IMG/VR virus record: IMGVR_UViG_3300021356_000014
Span: 1 to 64,000 of that record
Direction: 5' to 3' (one strand)
Source of the DNA: a virus
DNA length: 64,000 nt
Below are positions 7,486 to 15,974 of the stretch, in pieces (the stretch's first letter is position 1; every line of letters begins with the position of its first letter). The notes under the pieces were generated by a model that ran no database searches, was not told the DNA's origin, and saw nothing but the letters and a program-made list of their open reading frames with translations. Both the position numbers and the translations under genes were made by a program.

Positions 7486-8291
7486 TGTTATTTACTTTAA
7501 CATACAAGGATAAGGATTATGATTTTTATCTCCCCTATGATGCAGGGGAGATAAAATACTCTCAGTATATAGATTACATTACACTAAAGAAAAAGTATTT
7601 TTCTATTGATGAAGACACTAATGAAATGTCATTAAAAAATGATGATGAGTACATACCTTATTTGATAGAAGCTATACAAGTAATATGTGGGGAGGGAGAA
7701 TATTGGAAAGATATACCTATTTCAGAGCCTTCTGATTTAGATATTATAGAAGATGTAGAATATTTCTTTGACTATGAAAGAGAGGATTTAACTATATATA
7801 AACTATACACACATATAAATAATGTACTGACTAATCCAGATATACCAGAAGTAGATAGTACATACGGTATAAAGTATAAGGGAGAGGAATACTTCCTAAA
7901 TTACAATGAGGTAGTAGGAACTTTTTTGGGAAAAGATATGAAATACAATACTGGAGAGGTATTAACAATATTAGAATCTCAAAGATTAGGGAATCAAGCT
8001 ATTGAAAGACATGGAGACCCTAATGGCAGCATTGAATTTACCGTATCTCTAAATGAGATGGCGGTTCTATTACGTAAAAAGGGGGAAGTATTACCTTCTA
8101 GTAAGCAGGATAGAGATAAATTTATCAATAGCAGGTCTGCTTTGTTTGCGGACTTGCCTATGGATGTTGTATTTATCTGTAAAGGATTTTTTTTTGCTAT
8201 TTTGACAGATTATCTAACACAAACGCATACAAGTTCTTCTTTAAAGGAAAGCCACGACAAGGTAAAAGTGCTGCGGAAAATAGAAGTATAA
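7485..8291 (+). CDS. tail assembly chaperone, short form (gpG-like)
   Basis: A 268-residue acidic protein rich in Asp, Glu and Tyr. Its last codons run through TTT TTT TTT at 8187-8195, after which the zero frame adds only 31 residues. The -1 frame is open from the T-run to 8470 (see separate entry). This two-frame design upstream of the tape measure gene is the signature of siphoviral tail chaperones (lambda G/GT). The sequence itself is not a family I recognise, so the role rests on architecture. Confidence 0.65.
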   Translation: MLFTLTYKDKDYDFYLPYDAGEIKYSQYIDYITLKKKYFSIDEDTNEMSLKNDDEYIPYLIEAIQVICGEGEYWKDIPISEPSDLDIIEDVEYFFDYEREDLTIYKLYTHINNVLTNPDIPEVDSTYGIKYKGEEYFLNYNEVVGTFLGKDMKYNTGEVLTILESQRLGNQAIERHGDPNGSIEFTVSLNEMAVLLRKKGEVLPSSKQDRDKFINSRSALFADLPMDVVFICKGFFFAILTDYLTQTHTSSSLKESHDKVKVLRKIEV

Positions 8292-8470
8292 GAGAATCAG
8301 AGGAAGAGCAAAAACTTATTTTCAAAGAAGTAGGATGGAATATGGTATATGAAAGTATAATTGATAGTAAGTGGTTTGAAAGTTCAAAGCAAACTCCTTT
8401 TGACTCAGCATTTTACAGTAATTTTGAGGATGCTATTTTTAATTTAAGTAACAAAATCGCTACACAATGA
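7485..8470 (+). CDS. predicted -1 frameshift product (gpGT-like), about 328 aa
   Basis: Slippage at the T9 run (8187-8195) moves the ribosome into the -1 frame, which reads 91 codons from TGC at 8195 to a TGA at 8468-8470. The extension is a normal-looking protein (ending NLSNKIATQ) with a charged helix RESEEEQKLIFKEVGW, and its stop overlaps the next start (ATGA at 8467). The alternative is a single-base sequencing error or natural indel in the T-run, which would make one continuous gene. Confidence 0.7.
8187..8195 (+). promoter_or_regulatory. putative programmed -1 frameshift site (T9)
   Basis: Nine Ts, read GGA-TTT-TTT-TTT-GCT in the zero frame, give a T-TTT-TTT slippery heptamer. The -1 frame has no stop for 91 codons. 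I did not find an obvious strong downstream stem-loop. Confidence 0.65.
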
Positions 8471-9087
8471 GTTGTTTAACTTGTGATTGCAGTTCTGAAT
8501 ATAGTCTAACTTCTACAAGACAAATATTAATAGAATTAAAAGATTATGTCAAAAATTTTAGGTATGACCAACTAAGAAGGTTAAATACCTTCGCAGTAAT
8601 TCGAGATGGCAGTTTTTTTGATAATAACGATAATACTAGAAATAAAGAGGCCGCCTCTGATGGAAAGTTCTGGAATAGAACATGGCATGACAACCTAAAA
8701 AACGCTAACTTCATAGATGTAGAGTATGGCCTTCTAGCAATAGAATTTGGAGATGTAATTGTAAATAATTTAGAGGAGTGTGATGGTAAACTAGAAGCAT
8801 ATATTATCATTGCAGATAGCCCTACTAGAGATAATGAAGTTGAGCCTGAAGTTCTGTATGAGTTTCTTCAAGATGTAGGTATTGATGTTTATAGTACATT
8901 AAAAACCAGATTCTATAATGCTATACATCCTAATACACAATTTAAAATAAGAAGGGTTGACCCTGAGATGGTGGATAATTTGGCGGCAGTAATGATAAAC
9001 ATAGTATTTTATTATAACATTAATAGTAGGGGTTATAGCGATTTGGATGTAAAAACCCCTATATCAACAGGATATGCAAATGGCTAA
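8467..9087 (+). CDS. hypothetical tail or neck protein, 206 aa
   Basis: Starts with a Cys-rich MSCLTCDCSS, then a mixed alpha/beta protein with no membrane segment. Coupled by ATGA to the chaperone frameshift product. Between the tail chaperone and an HK97 gp10-like protein, so a head-tail or tail-completion component is likely by synteny. Not recognised by sequence. Confidence 0.6.
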   Translation: MSCLTCDCSSEYSLTSTRQILIELKDYVKNFRYDQLRRLNTFAVIRDGSFFDNNDNTRNKEAASDGKFWNRTWHDNLKNANFIDVEYGLLAIEFGDVIVNNLEECDGKLEAYIIIADSPTRDNEVEPEVLYEFLQDVGIDVYSTLKTRFYNAIHPNTQFKIRRVDPEMVDNLAAVMINIVFYYNINSRGYSDLDVKTPISTGYANG

Positions 9088-9190
9088 AAGAAATGTAAAA
9101 CCTAAAGCAGGTAAAAAAGGAGGAAAGAAATTTATTAAAACTACTACATCCGTTAAAAAGCAGCCTAAAAAGGGGTGTGGATGTACCTAA
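9080..9190 (+). CDS. Lys-rich mini-protein, 36 aa
   Basis: ATG at 9080 overlaps the previous gene's end; the product is MAKRNVKPKAGKKGGKK... ending KKGCGCT, about one-third Lys, with a C-terminal Cys-Gly-Cys. No other frame fits this gap. Extreme basicity suggests binding to DNA, RNA or an acidic virion protein. Unknown function. Confidence 0.5.
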   Translation: MAKRNVKPKAGKKGGKKFIKTTTSVKKQPKKGCGCT

Positions 9191-9200
9191 ATTATTTATT

Positions 9201-9293
9201 ATGCCTTATCAAAGCACAAAAAAGAAGAAGAAACGATGTACTACTAATAAAAACGGTACAAAAACTTGTAAAACTAAAACAAGAAAAAGATGA
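9201..9293 (+). CDS. Lys-rich mini-protein, 30 aa
   Basis: Product MPYQSTKKKKKRCTTNKNGTKTCKTKTRKR. It lies 10 bases after the 36-aa protein and is coupled by ATGA to the next gene. It shares high Lys/Thr content and two Cys with its neighbour, so the pair may be related. Function unknown; coding status rests on spacing and coupling. Confidence 0.45.
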   Translation: MPYQSTKKKKKRCTTNKNGTKTCKTKTRKR

Positions 9294-9472
9294 AAGTAGT
9301 AACAAAAATAAGCGCATTAATTATTACAGCCTGTATAATGGCTATAATGGCTAGATTTATTCTGATGGTAAGACCTATTGACCCTATAATTTTTTATTGC
9401 TTATCTTTCATTTGGGTATCATTTTCGATAGCCATATTACAGAATATACCAAAAGCTTTTAAAAATGTCTAG
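9290..9472 (+). CDS. small two-pass membrane protein, 60 aa
   Basis: Two hydrophobic segments, about residues 7-26 and 33-52, separated by a short VRPIDP turn, with a basic C-terminal end. Holin-like topology, but far from the endolysin; it lies among tail genes. Coupled to the gene on each side by overlapping starts and stops. Alternative: a membrane protein that helps DNA entry. Confidence 0.55.
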   Translation: MKVVTKISALIITACIMAIMARFILMVRPIDPIIFYCLSFIWVSFSIAILQNIPKAFKNV

Positions 9473-10007
9473 GCTTGCTAAACGTATTTTATTAAAACGT
9501 TTAAATAGAGTAGGTAGTGATCTTGTTTCAAGGGTAAAAAACGAGTTAAAAGAACAAGGCCATGTAGCTACTGGGGATTTATTAGATAGTATAGAGTATG
9601 AGGTAAAAGTCACTAAAAATGGGTATGTCATAAATATACTAGCAGAAGACCCTAAAGCTACTTTTATAGATGAAGGAGTAGCCGCAGATAAAATAAAAAT
9701 AGGTAGAGATTACATTCAAGGGTTAACTGATTGGTTAGAGATAGTTAAACCTTCTTTAAGTATAAAAGAAAGAACGAAAGTAGCCTTTGCTATTGCAATA
9801 ACTTCTAAACGTGAAGGCACTCCTACTATAAACGCTTTTCGATACTCGAATAATGGTCGAAGAACTGGATTTATTAGTAGATTTGAAGATGAGTTTGAGG
9901 GTAATTTGGATACCATATCTAAAGCATTAAACATAGTTGATATTGGGGAATCAATAATTAGGGATGCTTTTAAAAATCTAAAAAACCCTTTCCGAAAAAA
10001 CTTTTGA
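9465..10007 (+). CDS. HK97 gp10-like head-tail (neck) protein, 180 aa
   Basis: N-terminal basic helix, then ATGDLLDSIEYEVKVTKNGY and ATFIDEGVAADKI, which match the TG-L-SI and Y-EfG layout of HK97 gp10-like minor tail proteins that complete the tail end. The 180-residue length fits. It precedes the tape measure and is followed by a terminator. Confidence 0.65.
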   Translation: MSRLAKRILLKRLNRVGSDLVSRVKNELKEQGHVATGDLLDSIEYEVKVTKNGYVINILAEDPKATFIDEGVAADKIKIGRDYIQGLTDWLEIVKPSLSIKERTKVAFAIAITSKREGTPTINAFRYSNNGRRTGFISRFEDEFEGNLDTISKALNIVDIGESIIRDAFKNLKNPFRKNF

Positions 10008-10028
10008 TAATATTATCAATGTTTAAGT

Positions 10029-10057
10029 AAAAGGTGGTCTAGTATTGGCCACCTTTT
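10029..10057 (+). terminator. intrinsic terminator before tape measure gene
   Basis: Stem AAAAGGTGGTC / GGCCACCTTTT with loop TAGTATT, ending in TTTTATT. It overlaps a possible upstream start (10045) of the tape measure frame and argues against that start. Confidence 0.75.
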
Positions 10058-10059
10058 AT

Positions 10060-10067
10060 TATATTTG
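10060..10067 (+). promoter_or_regulatory. -7 box TATATTTG before tape measure gene
   Basis: Perfect TAnnTTTG immediately after the terminator and 17 nt before the tape measure ATG, but no TTG at -33. It may be a weak or activator-dependent promoter. Confidence 0.35.
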
Positions 10068-10083
10068 GGTAAATTTATATATA

Positions 10084-13000
10084 ATGGCAAATGAGATAAA
10101 ATTAAGGATAAATATAGAAACAAATCAAAGGTTTGGTGTTTTAGCAGAAAACTTTGATAAATTATCTAAGTCACTAAGACTTATTGGTAAAACTACAGGA
10201 ACTACGGCTCAGAAGTTTAAAGATATTGAAGCTGCTTTAAATAGATACGTGTTATCTAGCAAAAACACCATTAGTTCTGCGGGGGCATTACAAGCAGCTA
10301 ATACCTTATTAACTAAGTCCTTAGAACAACAAAAACAAGAGGCTTTAAAGAGTAGTGATGCGTATACTAAGTTATCAGCATCTTTAAGAAATACTAAGCA
10401 GGAAATAAATGAGAATGTAAAGGCACAACAACTTCAATTAAATATAAACAGAAAAGCTGACGGAAGTATAGATAAACTGAAACTACAACTAAGAAAACTT
10501 AGAGAGGAGTATAGTAAGTTAAGTACAAGTCAGAGAGAAGGGTTAGAAGGTCTTAACATAAGGGATCAAGCTAAACAGATAGGAGGAGAATTAACAGCCG
10601 CTAATACCTTATTAAATAAGTCCATAGAAGAACAAAAACAAGAGGTTTTAAAGAGTAGTGATGCTTATACTAAGTTATCAGCATCTTTAAGAAATACTAA
10701 GCAAGAAATAAATGAGAATGTAAAGGCACAACAACTTCAATTAAATATAAACAGAAAAGCCGACGGAAGTATAGATAAACTGAAACTACAACTAAGACAA
10801 CTTAGAGAAGAGTATAGTAAGTTAAGTACCAGTCAGAGAGAGGGGTTAGAAGGCTTTGATATAAGGTTTAAAGCTAAACAGATAGGAGAAGATATAAAGA
10901 AAGCAAATGATGAGTTCACAGAAGCTACAAAAGGATTTGATGATAATTCTAAAAAATCAGTAGGTGCATTTCAAAGATTAGGGTTAGGTTCATTAGGTGC
11001 GATAGCAGCTTTTGAAGGGCTTAGAAGGTCTATTGTAAGGGTAGGAGAAACTTTAGGTGAATTTGAGCGTAACATATCTATACTTGGAGCTGTAACAGGG
11101 GAATTTGAAGATGGACTTCCAACTCAAAAACTAACAGATTTAGAAACAACGATAAAAGATTTAGGTGCGACTACTCAATTTACGGCTTCTGATGTAGCGT
11201 CCTTAGCTACCGAGTTAGCAAGGTTAGGATTTAATACTGAGCAAATTGATGCTACCTTAGGTAACGTATTGAACTTAGCACTTATTGCAGGCGAAAGCAC
11301 GAGTAGAGCCGCAGAAGTTTTAGGTTCTACTATAAATGCGTTCGGTTTAGAATTTACTGAGGCTACTAGGGTAGTGGATTTATTAGCTAAAGCATTTTCT
11401 AGTTCTGCATTAGATTTAACTAAATTTGATGTAGCGGTAGGTACAGTTGGTGCGGTTGCGAAACAAGCTGGGATTGAGATTGAGGAGGTTGCAGCGGTTA
11501 TGGGTGTCTTATCTAATGCGGGTTTTGATGCTTCTATTGCGGCTACTGCGTTTAGAAATATATTAATTAGAAGTGCTGAGGCGGGTAAAGATTATAGACA
11601 AGCTTTATCTGAGGTATCAGATGCTACTAACTCTACTTTAAAAGCCTTTGAGTTATTCGGTGTAAGGGGTGCGCCTCAAGCGACTGTAATTGCAGATGCC
11701 TTTGACTCTGGTGAAATAAATAAATTAGCCGCAGATTTTAGAAAGGCTCAAGAGGATGCGTTTAGTACTGAGGCTGTAGGATTTATAGAGCAAGATTTTC
11801 AGTCGGCTATAAATGAGTTTAAGTCTGCCTTAGAAGGTCTTACGATTACTATAGGGGAGGTCTTATCTCCTGTTATGACAGATTTACTATCATTAACTAC
11901 ATCAGTATTACAAGGGTTTAGAGGATTCTATACAACTATAGGTGAAGGATTAGGCATTATAGAAAGTACATCTGATGAGGTAAAGGAATTTAATGCGGCA
12001 GTTAAAATATCAACGGTTTTAATTGGTATATTTAGTACTTCATTACTATTTACTACTGGCCGAGCGATTTTCCCTTTTGTTAGTTCGTTAGCTGCTAGTG
12101 TAATCAGCTTGTTCAGTATGCAAGGGGCTTTAGTAGCAACTTCTGGGGCTTTAGGCGTATTTAGATTTGCTTTGGCATCGACTGGGATTGGAGCATTAGT
12201 TATTGCGGTAGGTTTCTTGATTGCAGCATTGATTGAAGCAGGCATAGCTTTAGCACAAGGTAAGAAAAATGTAAATATATTTGGTAAAGCACTAAGAGAT
12301 GTTGGTAATGTATTAAGAGTTATATTCTTATTTGTTGAAGGTGTTTTTAGAACTATTGGGGCAGTATTTTTAGTACTTACAGGTCAAGTTAGAAGGGCTG
12401 AAAAGTCTATGGAAAACTTTGGTAAAAAAGTTAGGGATGTAACAAATGATATAAAGGGATTAAAGGAGGAAGCAAAAATAGAAATTACCTTTGACGATAA
12501 ATTACTAATTAGTAAACTTGCAGAAAGTCAGATAAAAGCAGAAATAGCTAAATTAGATGAGCAGATAGAACCCTTAAAGATAAAGGCTAGATTTGACCCT
12601 ATTAATCAGACAGAAGCTAAGTCGCAATTAGAAGCACTAGATAAGCAGCGTAAATTATTTCAAGAGGAGTTAGCTAGAAGAGAGGCAGCTAGGTCTAAGC
12701 AAATAGCAGATGAAGCTTTTTCGAGAACCTTAGCAGGATTAAAGGAGGAGCAGAAAAAATTAAGAGAGGAACTAGAGCAAACTGACCCCTTGAGTGCTGC
12801 ATTTGAAACCACTTTAGCTAGGCTAAGAAGAGTTGAAAGAGAAATAAAGAAAATTAATGATAGAATAGCAAATACTACTAAAACAGCATTAGAGATATTT
12901 ACATCAAATTTAAAAGAGAATAAGAAAGCGTTAGATAATCTTATATTTTCTGGAGGTAATTATGATAATATCTTAAAAAAAGTTACAGAATCTCAAACAA

Positions 13001-14709
13001 GATATAATCAATTTCAAGCGGATTCTAAGGTTATCATATTAGAGGCAGCCTTAGCTAACTTTGCTAATTCTACGGCAACTGTAAGATATGCTAAAGAGTT
13101 AGAAGTTGTTAACGCTAAGTTAGCTCAATCTATTAAAGATGGAGATAAGTATAATGAGTTTCTTAGAGAGCAAGCACAACTTACGCAAGACCTAAATAGA
13201 CTTAGACAAGAGGAGGGCAGGTCTTTAGAGGCTCAAACTCCTGATGGAAGAGCCGAAAAGGAAGCAGAAATTATAAGAAAGTTAGCTGCATTAGAGAGGG
13301 AACAGTTTAGGATTACTACTAGAACTATTGAATCGGAGAGAGATAAGATTGCCCGCAATAGGCAGCAAGAGGTTATAGATTTAGCGGATTTAGAGATACA
13401 AAGAATAAAAGATAATCTTGCAGAGGAGATAAGATTAGGTAATGAAGCAAATATTAAGGCGTTAAATAATGAGTTGGCAATAGCAACGGAGTTATTACAA
13501 ATAGAGCAAATTAAGTTAGATATAATAGAGGAGGAGCAGCTTATAAGAAATCAAGTTGTAGGTATTCAAAATTCCTTACTTATTGGTGAGATAGGCAGAA
13601 ATAACAAACTTCTTGACCGTATCGACTTGATTAAGCAAGAGGGAGGCAGCCTAACTAGCCAAGAAACAAAAATAAATAAATTAAGAGATGAGTTCGCATT
13701 TAAGGCGAAGCGTAGAGAAATAAGAGATGATATAGATATACTTGAGCAGAAGTTAAAGAATAGCCAACTAGAAGCTACTGAAGAGCTTACACTAAAAAAA
13801 GAGTTATCAGAAAAGGAATTAGAACTACAAGATTTAGTTTTTGAGCGTAGAAAGACAAAACAAGAGGAGGCAAGACAAGAACAATTAGAGATACTAAATA
13901 CGTTAAGCGATAATTTGCAGTCTTCCTTCACTAACTTAGATTCTGTATTTCAATCACTTTCTGAGAATAGACTAAAAAGGATTCAAAGAGAGGCAGACCT
14001 TCAAATTTTACTTGCAGGTAATAATAATGAGAAAATACAAAAGATTGAAGCAGCTAGAGAGAAAAAGCTAAGAGAGGAGCGTAAAAAGACATTTGAGCAG
14101 TCTAAGAAGTTGCAACTTGCTGCTCTAGCTATACAGACGGCTAGTGGTATTGTGAATATCTTATCAGCACCTACTACTATCCCAATACCTTTTGATGCTA
14201 TTGTCAAAGCAGCACAAATTGCAGCATTAGTAACTCAAAGTGCCGCATCTGCCGCCTCAATCAGTAGCCAGACATTCGCAGAAGGGGGTTACACAGGTAG
14301 CAGTACAAATAAGAAAGATAAAACAGGCAGAAGACCAGCAGGAATTGTACATAATGATGAATGGGTAGCCAATACGGAAGTACTTAGACATCCTGAAGGC
14401 GCACAACTAATAGCCAAAGCAGAAATGTTAAGACGTAGAATAAAAGGAGGATCAACATTCACAAAAAATAAAGGGTACTTCGCAGAAGGTGGATTTACAG
14501 GAGCAAGCTTTGTGCCTACATTGCCCACATTTGCAAGTAATAGCGCACCAAGTGTAGCAGGCTTTACAGACGAGCAAATTGAGGTGCTTGCAGAAACACT
14601 ATCTGTAGCAGTTGCTCAAGGGTCAAGACAAGGTCTAGTAGAAGGGAGACAAGATGAAAACAGACTCTCTGAACGATTAAATTCATTAAACAATACAATA
14701 AATAGATAA
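10084..14709 (+). CDS. tail tape measure protein, 1541 aa
   Basis: Sets tail length. Start at 10084 (MANEIKLRINIET) because a terminator hairpin covers the earlier in-frame ATG. Residues about 70-270 hold two nearly identical 101-residue repeats (separate entry). Then the PhageMin-tail type region (LGATTQFTASDVASLATELARLGF), a long hydrophobic middle (about 640-720, 740-770), extended coiled coils rich in Glu/Lys/Gln, and a C-terminal hydrophobic stretch followed by the Gly-rich FAEGGYTG motif twice. This order of coils and hydrophobic segments is diagnostic. Confidence 0.9.
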   Translation: MANEIKLRINIETNQRFGVLAENFDKLSKSLRLIGKTTGTTAQKFKDIEAALNRYVLSSKNTISSAGALQAANTLLTKSLEQQKQEALKSSDAYTKLSASLRNTKQEINENVKAQQLQLNINRKADGSIDKLKLQLRKLREEYSKLSTSQREGLEGLNIRDQAKQIGGELTAANTLLNKSIEEQKQEVLKSSDAYTKLSASLRNTKQEINENVKAQQLQLNINRKADGSIDKLKLQLRQLREEYSKLSTSQREGLEGFDIRFKAKQIGEDIKKANDEFTEATKGFDDNSKKSVGAFQRLGLGSLGAIAAFEGLRRSIVRVGETLGEFERNISILGAVTGEFEDGLPTQKLTDLETTIKDLGATTQFTASDVASLATELARLGFNTEQIDATLGNVLNLALIAGESTSRAAEVLGSTINAFGLEFTEATRVVDLLAKAFSSSALDLTKFDVAVGTVGAVAKQAGIEIEEVAAVMGVLSNAGFDASIAATAFRNILIRSAEAGKDYRQALSEVSDATNSTLKAFELFGVRGAPQATVIADAFDSGEINKLAADFRKAQEDAFSTEAVGFIEQDFQSAINEFKSALEGLTITIGEVLSPVMTDLLSLTTSVLQGFRGFYTTIGEGLGIIESTSDEVKEFNAAVKISTVLIGIFSTSLLFTTGRAIFPFVSSLAASVISLFSMQGALVATSGALGVFRFALASTGIGALVIAVGFLIAALIEAGIALAQGKKNVNIFGKALRDVGNVLRVIFLFVEGVFRTIGAVFLVLTGQVRRAEKSMENFGKKVRDVTNDIKGLKEEAKIEITFDDKLLISKLAESQIKAEIAKLDEQIEPLKIKARFDPINQTEAKSQLEALDKQRKLFQEELARREAARSKQIADEAFSRTLAGLKEEQKKLREELEQTDPLSAAFETTLARLRRVEREIKKINDRIANTTKTALEIFTSNLKENKKALDNLIFSGGNYDNILKKVTESQTRYNQFQADSKVIILEAALANFANSTATVRYAKELEVVNAKLAQSIKDGDKYNEFLREQAQLTQDLNRLRQEEGRSLEAQTPDGRAEKEAEIIRKLAALEREQFRITTRTIESERDKIARNRQQEVIDLADLEIQRIKDNLAEEIRLGNEANIKALNNELAIATELLQIEQIKLDIIEEEQLIRNQVVGIQNSLLIGEIGRNNKLLDRIDLIKQEGGSLTSQETKINKLRDEFAFKAKRREIRDDIDILEQKLKNSQLEATEELTLKKELSEKELELQDLVFERRKTKQEEARQEQLEILNTLSDNLQSSFTNLDSVFQSLSENRLKRIQREADLQILLAGNNNEKIQKIEAAREKKLREERKKTFEQSKKLQLAALAIQTASGIVNILSAPTTIPIPFDAIVKAAQIAALVTQSAASAASISSQTFAEGGYTGSSTNKKDKTGRRPAGIVHNDEWVANTEVLRHPEGAQLIAKAEMLRRRIKGGSTFTKNKGYFAEGGFTGASFVPTLPTFASNSAPSVAGFTDEQIEVLAETLSVAVAQGSRQGLVEGRQDENRLSERLNSLNNTINR
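10290..10895 (+). repeat. 303-bp in-frame tandem duplication in tape measure gene
   Basis: The strings starting GCTAATACCTTATTAA at 10297 and 10600 are exactly 303 bp apart, and the two 101-residue units differ at only a handful of residues. Near-identity at DNA level shows a recent duplication. It lengthens the predicted helical ruler. Confidence 0.9.
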
Positions 14710-15974
14710 TGCTCGCACAAATAAATAGTACGCCAAATTATATATCAACTATTGACGAATTTGTTTTTGAAGTTGAACTTACAGGCAGCCCTACATCTGG
14801 AATTACTGAACGCTTATTTTATCAACTAACAGATGCAGGCGGAAACGCTTTAACGCAACGCTACGCTATAGACGATATAAACGGTACTTTAACGTTGCGT
14901 TTAGGAACGCTAGTTTTACCGTTTATTGAAACGCTACTTCCCGTTTATACAAACGCTATATTAGATAGCGTTTCTGAGGGCTATGGCAAAGATGTGCGAC
15001 TAATCGTGGGCAGACAAATAATTGATGAGGCAACTTGTAGTATTACTTATACAAGTGATGACTCTAGTAATACTATGTATGTAGTGAATGCATATAATTC
15101 AATAAATACTTTTGAGGATTTGTTTAGCACCTCTACAAGTATAACAAGTGCTAAGTCTGTGATATTAACAAGCAGACCAAATACCACAACGGTAAATGTT
15201 AATACGCCAGATTTTATTCAAGTTTATAATCCTATTGATGGTACTGCCAACACTTTAAATTATGAAGTTAAGTATTATAATTCTGAGTGCCAATTAATGA
15301 ATATATTGAGTGGTACGGTTAATAAAAATAGCACTCGTATTACAAATTTATTTTATTATACTGGCAGCAGTAATACTTTATTTTTATTGCCTGCATATAA
15401 TCCATCCAATCCGACTCAAGAATATAATGGTATTGATACTGTTAATCTTGAAAATCAAGATATAGCAAAAATAGAAATTATATTTACTGGTAAAGTATCT
15501 AAAACTTATACGGTAAAGATATTAGGTTGTGATATGAAAGAGGTAGCCTACAAATCTGCAATTTACAGTTTAGATAGGTTAGGCGGATATAATTCATTAC
15601 CATTCGATATTTTATATAGCTTATCAAGAAAGACAGGAACTATTCGCAGCTTTGTCGATATATCAGATAAAGGATATGGGAAATTAAGAACAGGCTTCTC
15701 GTCCTCGAATAATCAGTCATTCAGGTCTTTCAATGCCGTACATAAAATGCGTAGAAACAATTTAGAAATAATTGATTTTACGGAACAATTTTTCAATTCA
15801 AATAGTTTTTATATATATGTAGATAATAATATAGCTACCCCAGTAGGTGCAGCTATAAATTATAAGTTTAATAAAGCTATACTAGAAAATGGAAATATAA
15901 AAATCAGCCAAGATGCGGGAGTATTAGAAGTTAAATTTAAAGGTAGAATGGGCAGTAATTTAAAAGCACAATAA
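14709..15974 (+). CDS. tail tip / distal tail protein, 421 aa
   Basis: All-beta composition rich in Thr, Ser, Asn and Tyr. Directly follows the tape measure by a shared ATG, which is the position of distal tail proteins. DNA near the 5' end (14835-14975) is dense in AACG words. Specific family not recognised. Confidence 0.6.
   Translation: MLAQINSTPNYISTIDEFVFEVELTGSPTSGITERLFYQLTDAGGNALTQRYAIDDINGTLTLRLGTLVLPFIETLLPVYTNAILDSVSEGYGKDVRLIVGRQIIDEATCSITYTSDDSSNTMYVVNAYNSINTFEDLFSTSTSITSAKSVILTSRPNTTTVNVNTPDFIQVYNPIDGTANTLNYEVKYYNSECQLMNILSGTVNKNSTRITNLFYYTGSSNTLFLLPAYNPSNPTQEYNGIDTVNLENQDIAKIEIIFTGKVSKTYTVKILGCDMKEVAYKSAIYSLDRLGGYNSLPFDILYSLSRKTGTIRSFVDISDKGYGKLRTGFSSSNNQSFRSFNAVHKMRRNNLEIIDFTEQFFNSNSFYIYVDNNIATPVGAAINYKFNKAILENGNIKISQDAGVLEVKFKGRMGSNLKAQ

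Noticed and set aside
10045-10083. Upstream start of the tape measure gene
   Set aside because: It overlaps the terminator hairpin at 10029-10057; the ATG at 10084 follows a -7-like box.
11928-14528. Antisense frames within the tape measure gene
   Set aside because: Long antisense frames rich in Ser, Leu and Ile are shadows of a biased coding strand; no promoter or conserved motif supports them.
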